64,000 bases of DNA from Pseudomonas baetica (GCF_002813455.1 NZ_PHHE01000001.1:3523001-3587000); one strand, 5' to 3'. Positions 44,620 through 53,710 are shown, numbered from the stretch's first letter. Program-made: numbers and translations. Notes: generated by a model from the letters alone, not told the origin.

Positions 44620-46182
44620 ATGTCCTACTCAAGCAAACTTTCCGCCCATTACCTCGAACTCGCCAAAGTCTCTGTTTCCAAAGAGAATTTCGCGGGCGAA
44701 GACGTTCGTTTTTCGAGCGAATTCGAGGCGCTGGAAAGCGAGCTGGCCAAAGCCTCGTCGATGCACGAAAGCGGGCAGATCGACTGGCTGAAAATTCGCG
44801 AAAACAGCGAAAATCTCCTGCGTACCCAATCCAAGGATTTGCGTGTCGGCGCCTGGCTGACCTGGTCGCTGTACCAGCGTGAATCCTTCCCCGGGCTGCT
44901 GGCCGGCCTCGGCCTGTTGCACCATCTGTCGGAAAACAACTGGGCCGACGTTCATCCGCTCAAACCCCGTACCCGTGCCGCCGCCATTGGCTGGCTGGTG
45001 CCGCGTCTTGAGCAGGTCATCACTGAAAACATCGCGATCAAAGAGCAGTTGCCGATGTTCCGGCAGCTCTCCGAACATCTGGCTGGCCTCGATGCTGCCT
45101 GCACCGAGCATCTGGGTGATGACGCGCCGCTGCTGCTGCCGCTCTCGCGCCGCCTGAAAACCATGATCCAGCGCGCCGCCGACAACCAGCCAGCCCCCGG
45201 CGTGGTGGGCGCGGCGGTGGCGCAGGTCAAGCAGGCGGCGAGCCAGTTGCTCACGCCCGGCGCACCGATCGACAACGAAAAAGACGCCCACAAGGCACTG
45301 CGCGCCCAGCAGGACAGCGCGCGGCCGCTGTGTGCCTGGTGGCTCAAGCAGAAAGCCACCGACCTGCGCGCCCTGCGCCTCAATCGCACGCTGCTGTGGA
45401 TGACCATTGACGCGGTGCCCGAACGCAACGCTGAACAGATCACCGTGCTGCGCGGCTTGCCGGTCGACAAGCTCAAGCAATATCAGGATCGCTTCGATCA
45501 GGGCAAATACGCGGATCTGCTGGTGGAACTGGAGGCGAGCCTGGCGAAGGCGCCGTTCTGGTTCGATGGCCAGCGAATGGTCTGGGAATGTCTCCAGAAC
45601 CTCAACGCCGAGTTGGCAATGCGCGAAGTGGAAATCCACTTCGCGCTTTTGGTTCAGCGCCTGCCCGCCATCATCGAATGTCGTTTCCATGACGGCGCGC
45701 CGTTTGCTGATCCGTCCACCCGGGCGTGGATCGCCGGCAATGTCATGCCGCACCTGCAAAGCGCCAGCGCGCCCCGCAAAGTCGAAACCGAAGACGTTCA
45801 GACGCAGCCAGCCTGGGAAAAAGCCCTCGAAGAGGTGCTGCCACTGCTGCGCAAGGAAGGTTTGAAGCCTGCCGTGCAGACCCTCAAGCAAGGACTGCAA
45901 TCGGCTCACGGCGGACGCGAGCGCTTCTTCTGGCAGTTCGCGCTCGCCCGGCTGTGCTTCATGGCCAAGAAATACGAACTGGCCAAGAACCAGCTCGAAA
46001 CCCTCGATCAGACATTACAGGACTCAGGCCTGCACGCCTGGGAGCCCGATCTTGCATTGGAAGTGCTGCACCTGCTGCATAGCTGCTGCGAGTTGTTACC
46101 GCAGAACCATGCCGTACGTGAACGCAAGGAAGAGATTTATCGCAGGCTGTGCCACCTCGATCTCGAAGTGGTACTCGAATAG
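44620..46182 (+). CDS. tssA: Type VI baseplate/assembly protein TssA (520 aa)
   Basis: TssA primes baseplate and sheath assembly. It carries the ImpA-type N-terminal region (residues about 60-180, WLTWSLYQRESFPGLLAGLG and WADVHPLKPRTRAAAIGWL), a helical linker rich in alanine, and a VasJ-like C-terminal domain (FFWQFALARLCFMAKKYELA). Start ATG 44620 follows AAAGG. It is the first gene of the structural cluster; tssB begins 32 bp downstream. Confidence 0.92.
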   Translation: MSYSSKLSAHYLELAKVSVSKENFAGEDVRFSSEFEALESELAKASSMHESGQIDWLKIRENSENLLRTQSKDLRVGAWLTWSLYQRESFPGLLAGLGLLHHLSENNWADVHPLKPRTRAAAIGWLVPRLEQVITENIAIKEQLPMFRQLSEHLAGLDAACTEHLGDDAPLLLPLSRRLKTMIQRAADNQPAPGVVGAAVAQVKQAASQLLTPGAPIDNEKDAHKALRAQQDSARPLCAWWLKQKATDLRALRLNRTLLWMTIDAVPERNAEQITVLRGLPVDKLKQYQDRFDQGKYADLLVELEASLAKAPFWFDGQRMVWECLQNLNAELAMREVEIHFALLVQRLPAIIECRFHDGAPFADPSTRAWIAGNVMPHLQSASAPRKVETEDVQTQPAWEKALEEVLPLLRKEGLKPAVQTLKQGLQSAHGGRERFFWQFALARLCFMAKKYELAKNQLETLDQTLQDSGLHAWEPDLALEVLHLLHSCCELLPQNHAVRERKEEIYRRLCHLDLEVVLE

Positions 46183-46214
46183 GCCCCAGGGCCACAACCG
46201 CAAGGAGAAAAGCC

Positions 46215-46718
46215 ATGGCCAAAGAAGGCTCGGTAGCCCCCAAGGAACGCATCAACGTCACCTTCAAACCCGCCACCGGCGGTGCTCAGGAAGAGATTGA
46301 ACTGCCGCTGAAACTACTGGCAATCGGTGACTACACCCACCGCAAGGACGATCGCAAAATCGAAGATCGCAAGCCGATCAGCATCGACAAGATGACCTTC
46401 GACGAAGTGTTGGCCAAGCAGGAACTGGGTCTGACGCTGAGCGTGCCAAACCGTCTGCAAGAAGATGGCGAGGCCGACGAGCTGGCTGTGCAACTGCGCG
46501 TCAATTCGATGAAGGACTTCAACCCGGCCAGCCTGGTCGAGCAAGTGCCTGAGCTGAAAAAACTGATGGAACTGCGCGATGCGCTGGTGGCCCTCAAAGG
46601 CCCGCTGGGTAACGCACCTGCGTTCCGTAAAGCCATCGAAGGCGTGCTCGCCGACGACGAATCCCGCGGTCGCGTACTCGGTGAGCTGGGCTTGAACGCC
46701 GCAGCCCCGGACGCCTGA
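46215..46718 (+). CDS. tssB: Contractile sheath small subunit TssB (167 aa)
   Basis: VipA-like sheath subunit that pairs with TssC to form the contractile outer tube. Motifs are PKERINVTFKPATGG, LPLKLLAIGDYTHRKDD and the conserved DLAVQLRVNSMKDFNP-like segment (LAVQLRVNSMKDFNPASLV). ATG 46215 has AAGGAG upstream; a longer frame overlaps the tssA end and is discounted. Length is typical. It is 25 bp from tssC. Confidence 0.96.
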   Translation: MAKEGSVAPKERINVTFKPATGGAQEEIELPLKLLAIGDYTHRKDDRKIEDRKPISIDKMTFDEVLAKQELGLTLSVPNRLQEDGEADELAVQLRVNSMKDFNPASLVEQVPELKKLMELRDALVALKGPLGNAPAFRKAIEGVLADDESRGRVLGELGLNAAAPDA

Positions 46719-46743
46719 GACTCAAGCCAAGGAAGCCAACACA

Positions 46744-48219
46744 ATGAGCACTAGCGCAGCACAAGAGAAAGGCGCCGCCAGCGGCGAATACAGCATTCTC
46801 GACAGCATCATCGCCGAAACCCGTCTGACTCCGGACGACGAAGCCTACGACATCGCCAAGCGTGGCGTATCGGCCTTCATCGAAGAACTGCTCAAGCCGC
46901 AGAACAACGGTGAGCCGGTCAAGAAGGCCATGGTTGACCGCATGATCGCCGAGATCGATGCCAAGCTCAGCCGTCAGATGGACGAAATCCTGCACCACCC
47001 GGACTTCCAGGCTCTGGAATCGTCGTGGCGTGGTCTGCAGTTGCTGGTCGATCGCACCAACTTCCGCGAAAACATCAAGATTGAAATCCTCAACGTCTCC
47101 AAAGAAGACCTGCTGGACGATTTCGAAGATTCGCCAGAAGTGATGCAGTCGGGCCTGTACAAGCACATCTACACCGCTGAATACGGCCAGTTCGGTGGTC
47201 AGCCGGTTGGTGCGATCATCGCCAACTACTACATGTCCCCAAGCTCGCCGGACGTGAAACTGATGCAGTACGTGGCTAGCGTATCCTGCATGTCCCACGC
47301 ACCGTTCATTGCTGCGGCTGGTCCGAAGTTCTTCGGTCTGGAAAGCTTCACCGGCCTGCCGGATCTGAAAGATCTGAAAGACCACTTCGAAGGCCCGCAA
47401 TTCGCCAAATGGCAGAGCTTCCGTACTTCGGAAGACTCCCGCTATGTCGGCCTGACCGTGCCGCGTTTCCTGCTGCGTAACCCGTACGATCCGGAAGAAA
47501 ACCCGGTTAAATCGTTCGTGTACAAGGAAACCGTTGCCAACAGCCACGAGCACTACCTGTGGGGCAACACCGCTTACGCGTTCGGCACCAAGCTGACCGA
47601 CAGCTTCGCCAAATTCCGCTGGTGCCCGAACATCATCGGCCCACAGAGCGGTGGCGCGGTTGAAGACCTGCCGCTGCACCATTTCGAAAGCATGGGCGAA
47701 ATCGAAACCAAGATTCCTACTGAAGTTCTGGTTTCCGACCGTCGTGAATACGAACTGGCCGAGGAAGGCTTCATCTCCCTGACCATGCGCAAAGGCTCCG
47801 ACAACGCGGCGTTCTTCTCCGCCAGCTCGGTGCAGAAGCCGAAGTTCTTCGGCATCAGCGCAGAAGGCAAGGCGGCAGAGCTGAACTACAAGCTCGGTAC
47901 CCAACTGCCGTACATGATGATCGTCAACCGCCTGGCTCACTACCTGAAAGTGCTGCAGCGCGAGCAACTCGGTTCGTGGAAAGAACGTACCGACCTCGAG
48001 CTGGAACTCAACAAGTGGATCCGTCAGTACGTGGCCGACCAGGAAAACCCGAGCGCCGAAGTGCGTGGCCGTCGTCCGCTGCGCGCTGCGCAAGTGATCG
48101 TCAGCGACGTTGAAGGCGAGCCGGGCTGGTACCGCGTGAGCTTGAACGTGCGTCCGCACTTCAAGTACATGGGTGCCGATTTCACCCTGTCGCTGGTTGG
48201 CAAGCTGGACAAAGAGTAA
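46744..48219 (+). CDS. tssC: Contractile sheath large subunit TssC (491 aa)
   Basis: VipB-like sheath subunit. Family segments are SILDSIIAETRLTP at the start, FQALESSWRGLQLLVDRTNF near residue 90, SFRTSEDSRYVGLTVPRFLL near residue 222 and RPLRAAQVIVSDVEGEPGWY at the end. Length is standard. The tssE start follows 9 bp later. Confidence 0.97.
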   Translation: MSTSAAQEKGAASGEYSILDSIIAETRLTPDDEAYDIAKRGVSAFIEELLKPQNNGEPVKKAMVDRMIAEIDAKLSRQMDEILHHPDFQALESSWRGLQLLVDRTNFRENIKIEILNVSKEDLLDDFEDSPEVMQSGLYKHIYTAEYGQFGGQPVGAIIANYYMSPSSPDVKLMQYVASVSCMSHAPFIAAAGPKFFGLESFTGLPDLKDLKDHFEGPQFAKWQSFRTSEDSRYVGLTVPRFLLRNPYDPEENPVKSFVYKETVANSHEHYLWGNTAYAFGTKLTDSFAKFRWCPNIIGPQSGGAVEDLPLHHFESMGEIETKIPTEVLVSDRREYELAEEGFISLTMRKGSDNAAFFSASSVQKPKFFGISAEGKAAELNYKLGTQLPYMMIVNRLAHYLKVLQREQLGSWKERTDLELELNKWIRQYVADQENPSAEVRGRRPLRAAQVIVSDVEGEPGWYRVSLNVRPHFKYMGADFTLSLVGKLDKE

Positions 48220-48228
48220 GAGCGACTC

Positions 48229-48636
48229 ATGGACGGATACGGCAGTCTTTTCGAACGCCTCAATGGCGACGCGGAACAGCGCAAGGGCAGGAGCCTCGAG
48301 GCTTCGGCCATGGCGTCTGTGGCTGCCCATCTGGCCAAAATGCTCAGCACCCGGGCCGGCAGCGTGCAAACGCTGTCCGACTACGGGTTGCCCGATCTCA
48401 ATGACATGCGCCTGAGCCTGCACGACTCCCTGAGTCAGGCCCGTCTGGCCATCGAAAACTTCATCGAAGCCTACGAGCCGCGCCTGAGCAACGTGCGTGT
48501 CATTTCCCTGCCGCGTGATCACGATCAGCTTCGCCTGGCCTTCAGTATCGAAGGCCTGCTGGAAGTTGAAGGATTCAAGCGTCAGGTCAGTTTTTCCGCG
48601 CGCCTGGATGGCAGCGGTCAAGTGAAGGTGAATTAG
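48229..48636 (+). CDS. tssE: Baseplate protein TssE (gp25-like) (135 aa)
   Basis: gp25/TssE wedge component. It begins MDGYGSLFERLNGD and has the gp25 pattern SVQTLSDYGLPDLNDM near residue 43, then LSNVRVISLPRDHDQLRLAF. Length matches. The tail reads GSGQVKVN; the same VKVN ending and underlying bases recur at the end of the next gene. Downstream there is a foreign-looking cargo island instead of an immediate tssF. Confidence 0.93.
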   Translation: MDGYGSLFERLNGDAEQRKGRSLEASAMASVAAHLAKMLSTRAGSVQTLSDYGLPDLNDMRLSLHDSLSQARLAIENFIEAYEPRLSNVRVISLPRDHDQLRLAFSIEGLLEVEGFKRQVSFSARLDGSGQVKVN

Positions 48637-48655
48637 GACCATGCGAGGGAGCGCC

Positions 48656-49087
48656 GTGAATTTAGGTCTTTTGGCAAAGTTGGGGCGTAGCGCTTTGCTG
48701 TTTCTAGCCCTGACGGCCACTGTCCTGATTTCAATTGCCTGTTACGTGAAAACGACGGCAGCACGGCTGGCTCACGAGTACTCGATTGTCTGGAACGACA
48801 ATGGTACGTGCTCCATCCGTTCCTACATTCCACAGTACTCAGCCATCGGCATACCGGGAAAGCTTTTCAAGCTATTCGCCAGCGAAGCATTTTTCCGTGT
48901 TTACGCAAAAGACGGCACGCTGCTTAAGTCGTCCGAATGGCTGCTCTGGCAGAACGAGTTCACCACCGATGAACGCTCGCAGTGGGTATACGGTCACGCG
49001 ATCTACCCGACAGCGACGGGTTACGAGGGCTGGAATATTCCCGCGTGTGGTCAGGAAATAAACAGTCGTCAAGTGAAGGTCAACTAA
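48656..49087 (+). CDS. Small membrane-anchored protein of unknown function in the T6SS cargo island (143 aa)
   Basis: One hydrophobic segment near the start (SALLFLALTATVLISIACY) acts as an uncleaved anchor or signal. The rest is a soluble domain (EYSIVWNDNGTCSIRSYIP, ERSQWVYGHAIYPTATGYEG) with cysteines; it ends SRQVKVN. GTG 48656 is preferred because GAGGGA lies 5 bases upstream; ATG 48641 would add five residues but has only AGGA at 3 bases. I do not recognise the family. It sits between tssE and the PAAR gene. It could be immunity-related or an accessory, and this is unproven. Confidence 0.6.
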   Translation: MNLGLLAKLGRSALLFLALTATVLISIACYVKTTAARLAHEYSIVWNDNGTCSIRSYIPQYSAIGIPGKLFKLFASEAFFRVYAKDGTLLKSSEWLLWQNEFTTDERSQWVYGHAIYPTATGYEGWNIPACGQEINSRQVKVN

Positions 49088-49098
49088 GGAGAATCCCG

Positions 49099-49602
49099 AT
49101 GTCTGGCAAACCCGCAGCACGTGTATCCGACCCCACCGCTTGCCCGCTCCCCGGCCACGGCACCAACCCGATCGCCGCCGGTTCCGGCGACGTGTTCTTC
49201 GACGGCCTCGCGGCCGCCCGCCAAGGCGATGCCTCGGCGTGTGGTGGTGCGATGTCGGGAAATTTGGCGACCACTGTGTTGATCAACGGCAAACCTGCTG
49301 CGACGGTTGATTCGGTGGGGACCCATGGGAACAAAGTCACTGCCGGTTCAGGGACGGTGATTATCGGCAATTCGCATTCGCCGGCGCCGTTTGTGTCGCC
49401 GGTGCCGGTCATCATCCCTGGAATATTCAATCGTGTCTTTGAATTCAAAACCGCAGATGGACGAACGGTTGAAAATTTAAACTACACCATGCGCTCTGAT
49501 AGCGGGATTGAGAAAACAGGTTCAACGTCAACAGGCATGTCAGGTGGTTTTTCAACTGGAAAGACGGCAGAGCCTGTAACTATATACATTTCGGCGGACT
49601 AG
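49099..49602 (+). CDS. PAAR spike protein with short C-terminal extension (167 aa)
   Basis: PAAR proteins cap VgrG and carry effectors. The core (SGKPAARVSDPTACPLPGHG, then GSGDVFFDGLAAARQGD, NGKPAATVDSVGTHG) has the expected repeated strands and zinc-site residues. From about residue 113 a 55-residue extension (FEFKTADGRTVENLNYTM and on) resembles a transthyretin-like beta module that may dock an effector. The gene is G+C-rich up to about 49410 and A+T-rich after. ATG 49099 follows AAGGAG. The effector candidate starts 5 bp after the stop. Confidence 0.88.
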   Translation: MSGKPAARVSDPTACPLPGHGTNPIAAGSGDVFFDGLAAARQGDASACGGAMSGNLATTVLINGKPAATVDSVGTHGNKVTAGSGTVIIGNSHSPAPFVSPVPVIIPGIFNRVFEFKTADGRTVENLNYTMRSDSGIEKTGSTSTGMSGGFSTGKTAEPVTIYISAD

Positions 49603-49607
49603 TAGGT

Positions 49608-50459
49608 ATGGAGACCATAATCAACATCGATGGTGTCGCTTACACCTTTGTGACTCAGGATCAGGTGACTACACTTAAAGTTCTTGCCGAAACAACTGAG
49701 AGCAAGGATACAAAGCCCAAGGCAGTTGATCTTCCGTTGGCCTGGATTATTACGCGAAAAAGTGGAGTGCCTCTCTTCGCCTTGAAACCGGGTAAGGATG
49801 ACTCTCCATTCAGAATCATCACCGCGGAGAAACTGTACGCAGAAAAGGGTCAGTGGTTCGAACCGTTAGCCAGATATTACAGAGCGCTTATCTGGATCAA
49901 TCCAGAAACAACGCAGGCCGGAACAGAGTCGAATACGGCATATAAACATGTTACCTGGCAGGAGCTGATCGATTTTGCAATTGTTGACCGCTTTTCCTTC
50001 ACGTTTCACTCCGGAATGCCGGGTGACTGGAAATTCCGTGCCGTGGGCGGTGCTGAGTTTTTGATGGTGTTCATGGAGGATAAACCCTATTGGACTGATG
50101 GCATTGGCCAGGTGCCGTTTGCGGTTAACACCTATAGAAAGTATCTGCGAGAAACAAAGCAGGTAGAGCTCGCAATAAAGATGGCTGGTGAAACCGGTGT
50201 GACCTGGGGCGACGGCAAAGCCTATACCGGAGCAGAGCGAGGACCGAAAGACGTTTACGATAACTTCATCATATTACGAGGGATATTATGGGCAAAAGAA
50301 AACTGCAAGTTGGTTGTGAAAAAAGACACGGTATACGATAAAGGTATCCCGCACACAATTGAGCTTACTGATGCACCTTATGTGCCTGTATCAAATGCGA
50401 AATTGATAAATCCCATTTCGCAAGGCGATATGGATCAGTACGGGACTTGGAATAAATGA
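49608..50459 (+). CDS. Putative type VI effector of unknown type (283 aa)
   Basis: No signal peptide or membrane segment. The best-conserved-looking part is residues about 120-240: FTFHSGMPGDWKFRAVGG, YWTDGIGQVPFAVNTYRKY, TWGDGKAYTGAERGPKDVYD. This arrangement (a GDWK-type start, a G-x-PF middle and a PKDxYDNFIILRG end) recalls polymorphic toxin type 44-like domains, but only loosely; I would not name an activity. It starts 5 bp after PAAR and overlaps a multi-TM gene by ATGA, the classic effector-immunity layout. Base composition is much lower in G+C than the T6SS structural genes (22 of 60 in 50281-50340). Confidence 0.6.
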   Translation: METIINIDGVAYTFVTQDQVTTLKVLAETTESKDTKPKAVDLPLAWIITRKSGVPLFALKPGKDDSPFRIITAEKLYAEKGQWFEPLARYYRALIWINPETTQAGTESNTAYKHVTWQELIDFAIVDRFSFTFHSGMPGDWKFRAVGGAEFLMVFMEDKPYWTDGIGQVPFAVNTYRKYLRETKQVELAIKMAGETGVTWGDGKAYTGAERGPKDVYDNFIILRGILWAKENCKLVVKKDTVYDKGIPHTIELTDAPYVPVSNAKLINPISQGDMDQYGTWNK

Positions 50460-50839
50460 AAGCTCGTCGCTTAATTTGCTGTATTCCGCATCTGATAGTG
50501 TGTGCTCTGTATATTCCGCTGCATAACTACGGTGTCGACTTATATATCGGAGTGTATGGTGGATTGACATCGAGAGGTATCGGCATCGGTATGACGCCGG
50601 ATCTAATGGTTCAGTATTTTTTGGTGATGAACGCTATAACTTTTTTTATCCCCAAGCTGAAATTAAAAGTCCTCTGCGTCTCATTTATGCTTGCGCTTAT
50701 CTTGTACTATTTTTTGCCTCACTACCCCGTCCGCGCGATGGCTTACACATTGATGGGTGGTGTCCTGACTTTTGCGGCGATATTCGCGGGTCAGTTAATC
50801 GATCGCCTTTTTTTTTCAAAAAGAGAAGTTGAAGCATGA
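50456..50839 (+). CDS. Multi-spanning membrane protein, candidate immunity protein (127 aa)
   Basis: About four hydrophobic helices: ICCIPHLIVCALYIPL, LMVQYFLVMNAITFFIP, VLCVSFMLALILYYFLP and MGGVLTFAAIFAGQLI, with charged ends (KREVEA). It overlaps the effector candidate by ATGA and shares its A+T-rich composition. Multi-TM immunity proteins usually guard against toxins that act in the inner membrane or periplasm. The immunity role is inferred from position and size; no family recognised. Confidence 0.6.
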   Translation: MKARRLICCIPHLIVCALYIPLHNYGVDLYIGVYGGLTSRGIGIGMTPDLMVQYFLVMNAITFFIPKLKLKVLCVSFMLALILYYFLPHYPVRAMAYTLMGGVLTFAAIFAGQLIDRLFFSKREVEA

Positions 50840-50940
50840 CTGTCGGGCGTCATTGCCGACGTTGCCCGCGGGGAGTTCCTAGCCCGCATGAACCGTTCTG
50901 CTGTTTTTTCAAATGCGTTCCACTACCAGGCAGGTAACCC

Positions 50941-52728
50941 GTGTCGTTTAACCACTACTACCAAAGCGAACTCACCGCACTGCGCCAACTCGGTCGCCGT
51001 TTCGCCGAGCGTAGTCCGGCGTTGGCGCCGTATCTCGGGCAGGCCGGGCGGGATCCGGATGTGGAGCGGTTGCTGGAAGGCTTTGCGTTTCTGACCGGGC
51101 GTCTGCGCCAGAAGCTCGATGACGAGCTGCCCGAGCTCAGCCATTCCCTGATGCAATTGCTGTGGCCGAACTACATGCGGCCGTTGCCGGCGTTCAGCAT
51201 TTTGCAGTTCGATCCGCTCAAGCGTTCGGGTCCGGCGCTGGTGGTTGAGCGCGATACACCGGTGGAAAGCAAGCCGATCGAAGACGTGCGCTGCCGCTTC
51301 CGCACCTGCTACCCGACCGAAGTCTTGCCGCTGGATCTGGCCGCACTGAACTACTCGGTGAAGGGCGACGGTTCGTTGCTCAGCCTGCGTCTGGAAATGA
51401 GCGCCGACGGCCATCTCGGTGAGCTGGAACTGAGCAAACTGCGCCTGCACTTTGCCGGTGAGCGTTACATCAGCCAGATGCTTTACCTGAGCCTGCTGCG
51501 CAACCTCGAAGGCATCGAACTGATCCCGCTCGACGGCGTCGGCAAGCCGATTGATGGCGTCAGCGGCAAACCGATGGCGTTCAAGATTCCCGGTGACCGG
51601 GTCAAACCGGTGGGCTTTGCCGAAGAAGAAGCGTTGATCCCGTATCCGCTGAACACCTTCCGTGGCTATCGCTACCTGCAGGAATACTTCGCCTTCCAGG
51701 ACAAGTTCCTGTTCGTCGACGTCAACGGTCTGGACATTCTCAAGGCGTTGCCGGAAGACACCCTCAAGCAGATGCGCGGCCTGGAGTTACGCTTCGATAT
51801 TCGCAAGAGCGGCATCATGCGCATGCGTCCGACCCTGGATAACGTGAAGCTGTTCTGCACGCCGATTGCCAACCTGTTCGCGCACGACGCGCTGCCGATC
51901 CGCCTCGACGGCAAGCAGGACGAATACCTGCTGCTGCCGGCGGAATACGATCTGGAAAACTGCGGCGTGTTCTCGGTGGAAACCGTCACTGGCTGGAAGC
52001 CCGGCGGCCTCGGTTACCAGGAATACGTGCCGTTCGAATCCTTTGAGCACGACCCGAGTTTCGACGTGCCCAACAGTCGTCCGCATTACAGCATCCGCCA
52101 GCGTTCGTCGCTGCTGCACGACGGCCTCGACACTTACCTGAGCTTCGGCATTCGCCACACCGAAGCCCATGAAACCCTGTCGATCGAGCTGATGTGCACC
52201 AACCAGAACCTGCCGCGCAAGCTCAAGCTCGGCGAGATCTGCATGGCTTGTGAAGAGACCCCGGAGTTCCTCAGTTTCCGCAACATCACCCCGGCCACGT
52301 CGAGTTTTGCGCCGCCGCTGAACCGTGACTTCCTCTGGAAGCTGATCAGCAACATGTCGCTTAACTATCTGTCGCTGGCGGACGTCAATGCGTTGAAGGT
52401 GATTCTGGAAACCTACGACCTGCCGCGTTACTACGACCAGCACGCGGAGAAGGTCAGCAAACGCCTGCTCGGTGGCCTCAAGCACATCAAACACCACCAC
52501 GTCGATCGGCTGCACCGTGGCCTGCCGGTGCGCGGTTTGCGCACCGAACTGACCATCGATCCGGAAGGGTACATCGGCGAAGGCGACCTGTTCGTTTTCG
52601 CCTCCGTTCTTAACGAGTTTTTCGCGCTTTACGCCAGTCTCAATTCATTCCACGAGCTGCGGGTAAAAAGCACACAGGGAGAGGTGTACCAATGGACACC
52701 ACGTATGGGTCTGCAACCCCTGCTTTAA
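50941..52728 (+). CDS. tssF: Baseplate protein TssF (595 aa)
   Basis: Large wedge subunit of the type VI baseplate. It starts SFNHYYQSELTALRQLGRRF and has the TssF marks DPDVERLLEGFAFLTGRLRQ, PELSHSLMQLLWPNYMRP and RYYDQHAEKVSKRLLGG-like C-terminal segments. Length is standard. GTG start at 50941 after AGGTAACCC. It overlaps tssG by 37 bp. Confidence 0.96.
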   Translation: MSFNHYYQSELTALRQLGRRFAERSPALAPYLGQAGRDPDVERLLEGFAFLTGRLRQKLDDELPELSHSLMQLLWPNYMRPLPAFSILQFDPLKRSGPALVVERDTPVESKPIEDVRCRFRTCYPTEVLPLDLAALNYSVKGDGSLLSLRLEMSADGHLGELELSKLRLHFAGERYISQMLYLSLLRNLEGIELIPLDGVGKPIDGVSGKPMAFKIPGDRVKPVGFAEEEALIPYPLNTFRGYRYLQEYFAFQDKFLFVDVNGLDILKALPEDTLKQMRGLELRFDIRKSGIMRMRPTLDNVKLFCTPIANLFAHDALPIRLDGKQDEYLLLPAEYDLENCGVFSVETVTGWKPGGLGYQEYVPFESFEHDPSFDVPNSRPHYSIRQRSSLLHDGLDTYLSFGIRHTEAHETLSIELMCTNQNLPRKLKLGEICMACEETPEFLSFRNITPATSSFAPPLNRDFLWKLISNMSLNYLSLADVNALKVILETYDLPRYYDQHAEKVSKRLLGGLKHIKHHHVDRLHRGLPVRGLRTELTIDPEGYIGEGDLFVFASVLNEFFALYASLNSFHELRVKSTQGEVYQWTPRMGLQPLL

Positions 52729-53699
52729 GCGGGTTGACCCGGGTAATACGCGAATACTCGCTGTTTCAGGCAGTGCTGCTGGTAATCGACCGGCTGCGCG
52801 ATGCACACCCGCACCTGAGCGAAGACGATTTGTATGATCAGGTCGAGTTTCAGGCCAACCCGAGCCTCGGATTCCCGCGCAGCGATGTTGATCGCGTGGA
52901 GTTTTTTGAAGAGCACGGGCAGATGCGCGCGCGCATGCGATTCAACCTGATCGGTCTGGTTGGCTCCGGTTCGCCACTGCCGGCGTTCTACGGCGAACAG
53001 GCACTGGGCGACAGCGAAGACGGCAACCCGACGCGCAACTTCCTTGACCTGTTTCACCATCGCCTGCAGCGTTTGATGCTGCCGATCTGGCGCAAGTACC
53101 GCTACCGCGCGAGTTTCCAGAGCGGTGCGATCGACCCGTTCTCCTCGCAGCTGTTCGCCCTGATTGGCTTGGGCGGCGAAGAGATCCGCAAGGCCAAGGA
53201 ACTCAACTGGAAACGCTTGCTGCCGTACCTCGGCCTGCTCAGCTTGCGGGCGCACTCGGCGGCGCTGATCGAAGCCGTGCTGCGTTACTACTTCAAGCAC
53301 GAAGACCTGGTCATCGAGCAGTGCATCGAGCGCCGCGTGGAAATTCTCGAAGAGCAGCGCAATCGTTTGGGGCGCGCCAACAGCATGCTCGGCGAAGACC
53401 TGGTGCTTGGCGAACACGTGCGCGACCGCAGCGGCAAATTCCGCATTCACATCACCCAACTCGACTGGCAGCGATTCCATGAATTCCTGCCGATCGGCTT
53501 CGGTTACCAGCCGCTCTGCGCGCTGGTGCGGTTCACCCTGCGTGACCCGCTCGATTACGACATTCGCCTGGTTCTGCGCCAGGAAGAAATCCGCGAACTG
53601 CGCATCGGTGAGCAGAACGCCTGTCGCCTCGGTTGGACCAGTTGGCTGGGCCGCGAGAAAGCGGACGGCGTGGTGACCCTGGGCAGCAAAATTCATTAA
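52692..53699 (+). CDS. tssG: Baseplate protein TssG (335 aa)
   Basis: Second wedge subunit. Family features are LFQAVLLVIDRLRDAHPHLS near the start, GFPRSDVDRVEFFEEHGQMR, LVGSGSPLPAFYGEQAL and the C-terminal RLGWTSWLG. ATG 52692 has GGGAGAGG upstream and lies inside the end of tssF. Its stop is 11 bp before tssH. Confidence 0.96.
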   Translation: MDTTYGSATPALSGLTRVIREYSLFQAVLLVIDRLRDAHPHLSEDDLYDQVEFQANPSLGFPRSDVDRVEFFEEHGQMRARMRFNLIGLVGSGSPLPAFYGEQALGDSEDGNPTRNFLDLFHHRLQRLMLPIWRKYRYRASFQSGAIDPFSSQLFALIGLGGEEIRKAKELNWKRLLPYLGLLSLRAHSAALIEAVLRYYFKHEDLVIEQCIERRVEILEEQRNRLGRANSMLGEDLVLGEHVRDRSGKFRIHITQLDWQRFHEFLPIGFGYQPLCALVRFTLRDPLDYDIRLVLRQEEIRELRIGEQNACRLGWTSWLGREKADGVVTLGSKIH

Positions 53700-53710
53700 G
53701 GACGTGAGCC

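Noticed and set aside
48641..48655. ATG 48641 as start of the small membrane protein
   Set aside because: The Shine-Dalgarno-like AGGA is only 3 bases upstream, whereas GTG 48656 has GAGGGA at 5 bases; the alternative remains possible.
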